In this document: one piece after another, positions 1 to 5,310 of the stretch
Layout: the number at the start of each line of letters is the position of its first letter
How positions within the stretch are numbered: the first letter of the stretch is position 1
DNA from: Butyrivibrio sp.
Lineage (GTDB): Bacteria > Bacillota_A > Clostridia > Lachnospirales > Lachnospiraceae
Direction: 5' to 3'
DNA length: 11,879 nt
NCBI GenBank assembly: GCA_017996845.1
Contig: JAGOGF010000077.1
Coordinates: 1-11,879 of the forward strand
Made by a program: the position numbers and the translations under genes
The notes under the pieces: generated by a model
Seen by the model: the letters and a program-made list of their open reading frames with translations, nothing else
Told to the model about the DNA's origin: nothing
Database searches by the model: none

Positions 1-682
1 AATCTGTTTCTCCAAAATATGCATCTGATGGCGTCACTTCGGGCAATGCACTGATTGGAATATCAAAAATTCTGCAGATCTCCGAATCCCACTGCAGTGT
101 ATTAATATTAAACAACTGTGTTCTGCAGCTGTTGGAATAGTCAGCACGAAATTCTTTTCCCCCTGTCAGACGATAAATCAGCCAGCTGTCAATTGTACCA
201 AGACAAAGCGTTCCCTTTTTTGATGCGTTTGCTGCTTCCTCTATATTTTGCATGATCCATGCCAGTTTTGCAGCTGAAAAATATGGAGAAAGCTTCAACC
301 CCGTTTTCATTCTGATTGGTTCTGCATATCCGTCAAGCCTTACCTTCCCTGCTATCTGTTCGCCTCTGGCGCACTGCCAGACAATTGCATTATAAAAGGC
401 TCTTCCGCTCACTTTGTCCCACGCAAGCGCTGTTTCCCGCTGATTACTGATACCAATCCCTGCAATATTTCTTTTATTGATATTACTGCGGTTCACCAGA
501 TTTTTTACAACCTGTATCGTATTTCCATAAATTTCTTCCGGATCATGCTCTACCCAGCCTTTTTCATTTATGATCTGACGGTGTGCCAGATCCTCCCGTT
601 CCATTATTCTGCCATTCCCATCAAAAAGAATCGCTTTGGTACCCTGCGTACTCTGATCAATTCCGATTACATATTGCTCCAT
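1..682 (-). CDS. FGGY-family carbohydrate kinase, glycerol-kinase-like (C-terminus beyond the left edge)
   Basis: The first 227 residues are visible, from an ATG at 682 to the left edge (about 45% of a usual 500-residue FGGY kinase). They read as a glycerol-kinase relative: IGIDQSTQGTKAILFD (6-21) is the N-terminal phosphate loop, followed by GWVEHDPEEI (42-51), GISNQRETALAW (77-88), IVWQCAR (100-106) and SPYFSAAKLAW (132-142). The residues that bind glycerol in E. coli GlpK (Arg-Glu of NQRET, Trp of WQC, Tyr of PYF) are kept, but the GlpK loop GTTSSR is replaced by STQGTK. It should phosphorylate a sugar or ketose with ATP in the cytoplasm. It starts 28 bp after the transketolase C-subunit stop, with GGGAAGG upstream of the ATG, and is the last visible gene of the lacI-isomerase-transketolase operon. 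That context argues for a ketose kinase (apulose or another ketose) rather than a housekeeping glycerol kinase, but the substrate cannot be read from sequence. Confidence 0.9.
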   Translation of the reverse strand, partial: MEQYVIGIDQSTQGTKAILFDGNGRIMEREDLAHRQIINEKGWVEHDPEEIYGNTIQVVKNLVNRSNINKRNIAGIGISNQRETALAWDKVSGRAFYNAIVWQCARGEQIAGKVRLDGYAEPIRMKTGLKLSPYFSAAKLAWIMQNIEEAANASKKGTLCLGTIDSWLIYRLTGGKEFRADYSNSCRTQLFNINTLQWDSEICRIFDIPISALPEVTPSDAYFGETD

Positions 683-710
683 AAACGAATACCTTCCCAT
701 ACGGTAATGC

Positions 711-1655
711 TCACAATATTGATAACTGTTCTCTGACCGTCTGTGCTATGCCTGCCGCATTTAAACCATAAAAATCAAATACTTCCTGTGAGGTTCCGGT
801 AATAACCGGTGCATCCGGAAGCGCAAGGCATTTCACTCTGCGGGGGCAATTTTCAGCGACAACCTGTGCAACCATGGAACCAAGTCCGCCAAAATAGGAA
901 TGTTCCTCAACTGTAATTACAGCTTTTGCCTGCTGCGCAACTTTCAGAACCGTTGCTGTATCAAGTGGTTTGATACAATACATATCAACTACACTTGCAT
1001 GAATCCCTTCCATAAGCAGTTCCTGTGCCGCCCGATATGCCGGCAGAACCATCTCTCCGCACGCAATGATGGCCACATCTGTACCTTCCGTCAGTATATT
1101 GGCATGATTCATGGAAAACAGACATGCTTCATCGCTCTCATATATGTCTTCCACCGCATTTCTTCCGGTTCTGACATAAGCACATTTCTCATCCTGCAGA
1201 AGCGCTTCCATCAAATGTCTGGTCAGATGTCTGTCACTTGGCAGATAGACACGCATATTCGGAATTGCGCTCAGTGCTGCAATATCCTGTGCACTGTGAT
1301 GGCTCATTCCCAATGCACCATAACTGATACCGCCGCTTATTCCAATCAATTTGACATTTGTTTCAGAATATGCACAGTCAATCTTGCACTGTTCATAACT
1401 TCTTGTGGAAATAAAGCATGCGGGAGAAAACGCATACGATTTTTTGCCGCATTTTGCAAGCCCTGCCGCCATTCCTACCAGATCCTGTTCCGCAATTCCC
1501 GCTTCTACAAACTGCTCCTGATACTGATCTGCAAAAGGCGTCATGGAAGCACTTCCTCTGGAATCCGAACATAAAACTACAATTTCAGTATCGGTCTGTG
1601 CATGTTCCATCAAAACTTCACAGATCACCTGTCTGTTGGAAATTGAATTTGCCAT
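711..1655 (-). CDS. Transketolase, C-terminal subunit
   Basis: This 314-residue protein carries the pyrimidine-binding and C-terminal domains of a split, thiamine-diphosphate-dependent transketolase. FVEAGIAEQDLVGMAAGLA (49-67) contains the conserved Glu of the GIAEQ motif that activates the cofactor. FISTRSYEQCKID (81-93), GISGGISYGALGMSHHSAQD (105-124) and ALSAIPNMRVYLPSD (127-141) are typical of the Pyr domain, and the last third (from about residue 190) is the transketolase C domain. It must pair with the N-terminal subunit to form an active site at the interface. Its ATG overlaps the TAA of that gene by one base (TAATG), with AGGAGG upstream, so the two are translationally coupled in equimolar supply. 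Length is normal for the stand-alone subunit. Clustering with a sugar isomerase and a kinase points to a dedicated two-carbon ketol transfer on the operon's substrate rather than the housekeeping pentose phosphate enzyme. The closest functional parallel I know is the AptAB apulose-4-phosphate transketolase, but that is inference. Confidence 0.95.
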   Translation of the reverse strand: MANSISNRQVICEVLMEHAQTDTEIVVLCSDSRGSASMTPFADQYQEQFVEAGIAEQDLVGMAAGLAKCGKKSYAFSPACFISTRSYEQCKIDCAYSETNVKLIGISGGISYGALGMSHHSAQDIAALSAIPNMRVYLPSDRHLTRHLMEALLQDEKCAYVRTGRNAVEDIYESDEACLFSMNHANILTEGTDVAIIACGEMVLPAYRAAQELLMEGIHASVVDMYCIKPLDTATVLKVAQQAKAVITVEEHSYFGGLGSMVAQVVAENCPRRVKCLALPDAPVITGTSQEVFDFYGLNAAGIAQTVREQLSIL

Positions 1656-2488
1656 TATATTGCAGCCTCCTTTCGTGCTTCCAAATCCTTCATAATCTGT
1701 GTGTATTCCTCTGCAGAAGGTACTTTATGATGCCAGGATGCCTTATTCTCCATTACCGGTGACCCAAATCCCTTGACTGTATTGGCGATCAGAACCGTCG
1801 GATCATTTTGATGCGCTCTGGCTTCTGCAAATGCTTTTTCCAGTTCCGGGATACTGTTCCCGTTCTTTACTTCAATTACATTCCATCCAAAAGCTTTCCA
1901 ACGGTCTGCCTGACTGTCCTGCTTCATAACATCTTCTGTATTACCTGATATCTGTAAATGATTGCGGTCGATAACTGCACAAAGATTATCCAAACCATAA
2001 TTATGCGCACTCATGGCGCCTTCCCAGACAGAGCCTTCAGCAAGTTCTCCGTCACCCATGACAACATAAACACGGTATTTCTGATGATTCATTTTGCCTG
2101 CAAGTGCCATTCCAACTGCAACCGGAAGTCCATGCCCAAGGGATCCCGAATTCATCTCTATTCCAGGCAGATGATTGTTGGGATGCCCGATGTAGGGGGA
2201 ACCAAACTGTGAAAATCTATTGCATACTTCTGCAAACGGGAAAAACCCTTTTTCTGCCAGTACCGCATACAGGGCTTCCACAGAATGCCCTTTGCTCATG
2301 ATAAAACGATCTCTGCCCGGATCATTCTGATTCTCTGGTGTAATATTCATTTCCTGAAAATATAAAGCAACCAGTATATCCATTACGGACATATCACCTC
2401 CGACATGTCCGCCTCCGCCGGCTCTGATAATATCCATCACATTTTTTCGAAGATCATATGATAATGCAGTCAAATTATTAATATTCAT
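1655..2488 (-). CDS. Transketolase, N-terminal subunit
   Basis: This 277-residue protein is the thiamine-diphosphate (PP-domain) half of a split transketolase. The cofactor and Mg-binding motif runs from GDGELAEGSVWEGA (145-158) to the Asn of VIDRN (172-176). Other conserved stretches are GGGGHVGGDMS (24-34), IMSKGHS (63-69) and NSGSLGHGLPVAVGMA (113-128). Length is usual for the stand-alone N-terminal subunit. The start at 2488 has AAAGGA about 7 bases upstream, and 41 bp separate it from the isomerase stop. It is directly coupled to the C-terminal subunit. The heterotetramer transfers a two-carbon ketol unit from a ketose phosphate to an aldose phosphate such as glyceraldehyde 3-phosphate. 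With no other pentose phosphate genes nearby and LacI-type control upstream, it probably serves a specific sugar. Family assignment is firm; the donor substrate is unknown. Confidence 0.95.
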   Translation of the reverse strand: MNINNLTALSYDLRKNVMDIIRAGGGGHVGGDMSVMDILVALYFQEMNITPENQNDPGRDRFIMSKGHSVEALYAVLAEKGFFPFAEVCNRFSQFGSPYIGHPNNHLPGIEMNSGSLGHGLPVAVGMALAGKMNHQKYRVYVVMGDGELAEGSVWEGAMSAHNYGLDNLCAVIDRNHLQISGNTEDVMKQDSQADRWKAFGWNVIEVKNGNSIPELEKAFAEARAHQNDPTVLIANTVKGFGSPVMENKASWHHKVPSAEEYTQIMKDLEARKEAAI

Positions 2489-2529
2489 TTTCTTTTCCTT
2501 TCTTCAAAGACACATCATGATCTGTCGGT

Positions 2530-3939
2530 TCACTCCCCCCGAAGATATGCCTTTACCTCTTCTTCAATCGGATCATACAGGTCGGGCTTTACTCCGATAT
2601 ATTTGCATGCCTCATATAATACAGGCACAATATCCCTGTGAATGCCGACGCAGTGATGAATATAGGGTCCTTCCACGATCTTGGCTTCCAGGCGCTTCAG
2701 ATTTGCTACCTCTACCCACAGATAGGTTCCCTTTGTATAAGGTCCGTCGATTCCCTTCGCATGTCCAAGCAGCAGGGAATATTCTCCATTATCTCCGTCA
2801 AATCTGCAGAGGGTTACATCTCCATGTTTTGCCTGCGCTGCTACTGCACCTGGATAATCGAATGCCAGCGGATAGGTAATCGTAGGTTTTTCTTTTGCAA
2901 CAGAAATCGGCCAGGGGCCGCAGTGCTGCAAAAGTTCTCCATTTTCATTATCCGGATGGCGAACGGTCCAGTCTGCAAAAAAGCTTCTCTGTTCTCCCAT
3001 TGCTGCCGCTTCTGCCATGAGCGCCGTAATTGCACCATGAATATCCGTTTCACATACAGTCGGAATTCCTTCTTCGTTTAAAAGTGAATTTGCCGCGCAG
3101 GGCATAATTCCAAGTTCTGTCTGTAATGCATTCCAGCACTGAATCGCAACTGCATTACAGCCATATTTATGTACCAGCGACTCCATGGCTTCTTTCAATG
3201 CTGCTACATTTTCCAGCTGTTCATCATTGATTTCTATGTTCATACAGTCCCGGCAGTACTGCACCGTCTCTCTGACACCTGTCCGCTCAGCTTTGGCCGC
3301 TTTCACCGCTTCGACCAGTTCTGTCATTGGAATCGGAGAGAGCTGAATATTGAACTTTTCAAGCAGTTCTCCTTCATTGCACATCGTACTCCAGAAGTCA
3401 AACGGGCGCGGAGCAATCTGCAGAATTCTGATATGCCGAAAGGTTCTGACAACACTGCATACACTGACAAAATCACGAACTCCGCGTTCAAATTCCGGAT
3501 CACTTAACCTGCAGTTTGTCATATAGGTAAACGGAATCCGAAATCTTCTGAGTACTTTCCCTGTCGCAAAAAGTCCGCATTGCGAATCGCGCAGTCTCAC
3601 ACCATTTTCATCCGGTCTTTCATCCCTCGGTCCCCACAAAAGAACCGGTACATTTAACTCTTTTGCCAGTCTTGCACATTCATATTCCGTTCCGAAATTC
3701 TCGTGCGGAATGAAAAGACCATCAACTTTTTCTTCTCTGAATTTTTTCAGTATTTTTTCAAGACCTGCATCATCATACAGCAGACCTTCTTCGTTACAGT
3801 CACGGATATCAACATAATCAATGCCCATTTCATTTAATTTAGTTCTCGTCAGATCCGCATATTTCAATGCGTCCGGTGCTGAAAAAATAGATCTTCTGGT
3901 TGGTGCAAATCCAATTTTTACCTTTTTTGTTTCCATCAT
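2530..3939 (-). CDS. L-fucose/L-arabinose isomerase family protein (aldose-ketose isomerase)
   Basis: At 469 residues this is a member of the shorter branch of the L-fucose isomerase-related family (COG2407-like), shorter than classical FucI of about 590 residues. Two Rossmann-like N-terminal domains (roughly 1-170 and 170-310) contain VDGLFIPHENFGTE (72-85) and NAVAIQCWNAL (262-272). The segment GIPTVCETDIHGAITALM (291-308) includes the Glu-297 region expected to bind the metal ion, with FFADW (320-324) after it. The C-terminal barrel has HCGPWP (339-344) and GPYIHHCVGIHRD (424-436), whose His residues fit the third metal ligand. The likely reaction is conversion of an aldose to its ketose in the cytoplasm, feeding the kinase and transketolase downstream. 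The start at 3939 was chosen because AAAGGA lies about 7 bases before it; the second Met codon follows immediately and is equally possible. It begins 22 bp after the lacI stop. The exact sugar is not determined. Confidence 0.85.
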   Translation of the reverse strand: MMETKKVKIGFAPTRRSIFSAPDALKYADLTRTKLNEMGIDYVDIRDCNEEGLLYDDAGLEKILKKFREEKVDGLFIPHENFGTEYECARLAKELNVPVLLWGPRDERPDENGVRLRDSQCGLFATGKVLRRFRIPFTYMTNCRLSDPEFERGVRDFVSVCSVVRTFRHIRILQIAPRPFDFWSTMCNEGELLEKFNIQLSPIPMTELVEAVKAAKAERTGVRETVQYCRDCMNIEINDEQLENVAALKEAMESLVHKYGCNAVAIQCWNALQTELGIMPCAANSLLNEEGIPTVCETDIHGAITALMAEAAAMGEQRSFFADWTVRHPDNENGELLQHCGPWPISVAKEKPTITYPLAFDYPGAVAAQAKHGDVTLCRFDGDNGEYSLLLGHAKGIDGPYTKGTYLWVEVANLKRLEAKIVEGPYIHHCVGIHRDIVPVLYEACKYIGVKPDLYDPIEEEVKAYLRGE

Positions 3940-3961
3940 TTTTTTGTCCTTTCTTTCTCCT

Positions 3962-4960
3962 TTATATTGTTGCTACTGAATCCCGTTCCATAAACTCTGT
4001 TCCAATCTCAATTCTGGTAACAGCCGGATGTTCATTTTTGAGTATCTCGATCATGCATCTGGCCGCCTGCTCACCCATTTCCTGCTTGGGTACTTTCATG
4101 CTGGTCAGCCTAGGTGAACTGATCTCGCTAAAAGGAAGATCATCGAAACCAATGACGGACACATCCTCCGGTATCCGAATTCCGGCTTCCTGCATTGCTT
4201 TCATTGCACCGAGTGCGATCATATCATTATCAGCAAAAAACGCTGTCGGTAAATCTTTTTTCTGTTTCAGATATTTTTTCATATCTGCATATGCCCCATC
4301 CATTGTGGTTGCAAGTTTAATTCGGTCTTCTTCGGCACTTTCCAGCTTGTGTGCTGCAAGCGCCATATCATATCCGGACTCTCTTTCACAAAATGCACGA
4401 ATGCGGAAATCACCATACAGATATCCGATTCGTTTATGCCCATGTGCGATCAGATAATGAACCGCAGCATTTACCGAATCAATGTTGTTGATTGTCACAC
4501 CGTTGTAACGCATGTCCGTGCTCCAGTAATCAAAAGTCATAAACTTACATGCGGTATCCTTGAAAAAATCCAGATCATCTTCCATCAGTTCAGATCCCAA
4601 CAGTACAACTCCGCAGGAAATATCTGTCAGTAACTGATGCACCTGTTCCTCAAATTCTTCTGCCCATCTGTCCAGATACATGATTGACATTTCATAACCG
4701 GCAAGTCTGCATTCTTTTTCAAAACCATTGATCAACTGTGTAAAAAAAGGTGTTCCGTCAATAATCAAACCCGTTCTGCGATATATAACCAATTTGATTT
4801 TGTGAATGCTTTCTCCTGCCATATATCCCAGTTCCCGTGCTGTCCTGATAATAACCTCAGCTGTTTCTCTGTTAACCCCGTGCTTTTGATTCAGCGCATT
4901 GGATACCGTTGCAGGCGAAAATCCCGTTTTATCGCTGATCTGCTTGATATTTATTTTCAA
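3962..4960 (-). CDS. LacI/GalR-family transcriptional regulator
   Basis: This 332-residue protein has a LacI-type helix-turn-helix (INIKQISDKTGFSPATVSNAL, residues 3-23; ATVSNAL is the recognition-helix signature) and a periplasmic-binding-protein-like sensor domain from about residue 55. Within that domain, VTINNIDSVNAAVHYLIAHGHKRIGYL and later PTAFFADNDMIALGAMKAMQEAGIRIPEDVSVIGFDDLPFSEISSPRLTSM are typical. The start is a TTG at 4960: no ATG or GTG fits, because an in-frame TAA lies just upstream, and GAGGTG sits 8 bases before the TTG. The hinge helix region (YMAGESIHK, 46-54) lacks the usual N-x-x-A-x-x-L pattern. It is the first gene of the operon and probably an autoregulated repressor released by the operon's sugar or a pathway intermediate, acting at the two palindromes near the promoter. 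The ligand is unknown. Confidence 0.93.
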   Translation of the reverse strand: MKINIKQISDKTGFSPATVSNALNQKHGVNRETAEVIIRTARELGYMAGESIHKIKLVIYRRTGLIIDGTPFFTQLINGFEKECRLAGYEMSIMYLDRWAEEFEEQVHQLLTDISCGVVLLGSELMEDDLDFFKDTACKFMTFDYWSTDMRYNGVTINNIDSVNAAVHYLIAHGHKRIGYLYGDFRIRAFCERESGYDMALAAHKLESAEEDRIKLATTMDGAYADMKKYLKQKKDLPTAFFADNDMIALGAMKAMQEAGIRIPEDVSVIGFDDLPFSEISSPRLTSMKVPKQEMGEQAARCMIEILKNEHPAVTRIEIGTEFMERDSVATI

Positions 4961-4968
4961 TTTCTTCC

Positions 4969-4974
4969 CACCTC
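4969..4974 (-). promoter_or_regulatory. Ribosome binding site that decides the TTG start of the LacI regulator
   Basis: Read on the minus strand this is GAGGTG, 8 bases before the TTG at 4960. An in-frame TAA a few codons further upstream excludes a longer protein, so the TTG is the start. Confidence 0.75.
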
Positions 4975-5033
4975 TGCCTTAGGTTGCTTTGCAAAACTCA
5001 TCTGTATATTTTTGTCATTCATCAAAATAGAAA

Positions 5034-5047
5034 TGTAAATTTTTATA
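5034..5047. promoter_or_regulatory. Candidate operator O2 (downstream copy)
   Basis: TGTAAATTTTTATA on the plus strand is an imperfect palindrome (5 of 7 positions symmetric). It is identical at 13 of 14 positions to the palindrome at 5070-5083 read on the other strand. It lies in the predicted leader, about 20 bases downstream of the expected transcription start. The two centres are 36 bp apart. It is probably a second binding site for the LacI-type regulator, but the region is AT-rich, so chance cannot be excluded. Confidence 0.5.
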
Positions 5048-5067
5048 TAAATTATTTAGTTATTTTC

Positions 5068-5095
5068 ATTATAAATATTTACATTGCTTTTTCAA
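5068..5095 (-). promoter_or_regulatory. Sigma-A-type promoter of the lacI-isomerase-transketolase-kinase operon
   Basis: On the minus strand TTGAAA (5090-5095) and a perfect TATAAT (5068-5073) are separated by 16 bp. Transcription would start near 5061, giving a leader of about 100 nt before the lacI TTG. No other comparably good promoter was seen in the gap, and the downstream genes are tightly spaced, so this likely drives all five genes. Confidence 0.7.
5070..5083. promoter_or_regulatory. Candidate operator O1 overlapping the -10 box
   Basis: On the minus strand TGTAAATATTTATA is a near-perfect palindrome (6 of 7 positions symmetric) centred on TA. It covers part of the spacer and the -10 hexamer, so binding there would block RNA polymerase. 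Its near-copy lies at 5034-5047 in the opposite orientation. The likely ligand is the LacI-family protein encoded immediately downstream. Confidence 0.55.
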
Positions 5096-5110
5096 TATTA
5101 TTTTTTACCA

Positions 5111-5146
5111 GATTGTACCTTGCGTTTCTGAGCAATATGTACAATC
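5111..5146. repeat. Inverted repeat GATTGTAC / GTACAATC
   Basis: Perfect 8-bp arms at 5111-5118 and 5139-5146 flank a 20-base centre that itself contains TGC...GCA arms. It lies about 15 bp upstream of the operon -35 box. Neither strand shows a U-run directly after it, so it is not a convincing terminator. It could be an upstream regulatory site or a chance hairpin. Confidence 0.4.
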
Positions 5147-5242
5147 TCTTGTTTTATCACTATCAATTTTTTCAAATGCCATAAGCCGTTCATAAACTTC
5201 AAAAGACTCGGAGTGATAGCTTTGTCACCCTTCAGTCCATGC

Positions 5243-5285
5243 AAAAAACGGTGTACAGAGACTGTTGCTGAATCCCTGTACACCG
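5243..5285 (-). terminator. Rho-independent terminator of the EF-G-like gene
   Basis: On the minus strand, 26 bp after the EF-G-like stop, a 13-bp stem (arms CGGTGTACAGGGA and TCTCTGTACACCG, with one G-U pair) closes an 11-base loop and is followed directly by six T. It separates the EF-G-like transcript from the sugar operon downstream. Confidence 0.92.
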
Positions 5286-5310
5286 CTTTATTAAATTTCA
5301 TTTCTATCTG

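Larger units (their letters stand above)
4961..5310. other. 350-bp intergenic region: operon promoter, operators and upstream terminator
   Basis: This AT-rich gap lies between the EF-G-like gene and the lacI-led operon, both read on the minus strand. It holds, from right to left, the EF-G-like terminator, a GATTGTAC inverted repeat, the operon promoter, two operator-like palindromes and a leader of about 100 nt ending in the lacI ribosome binding site. The 67-codon minus-strand open frame at 5098-5301 runs straight through the terminator hairpin and shows no recognisable family, so I do not count it as a gene. Confidence 0.7.

Noticed and set aside
900..1574. Long plus-strand open frame opposite the transketolase C-subunit gene
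   Set aside because: It is an antisense shadow of a well-conserved coding region, with Cys/His/Arg-rich, unfamiliar content.
3900..4457. 185-codon plus-strand frame opposite lacI
   Set aside because: Antisense shadow of the LacI-family gene; no ribosome site and no recognisable family.
1..4960. Sulfoquinovose transketolase (sulfo-TK) operon
   Set aside because: A split transketolase and an isomerase fit loosely, but a sugar kinase is not expected there and no sulfo-sugar-specific genes are visible.
5098..5301. 67-codon minus-strand open frame between the EF-G-like gene and the sugar operon
   Set aside because: It reads through the strong terminator hairpin at 5243-5285 and the inverted repeat at 5111-5146, and its sequence shows no recognisable family.
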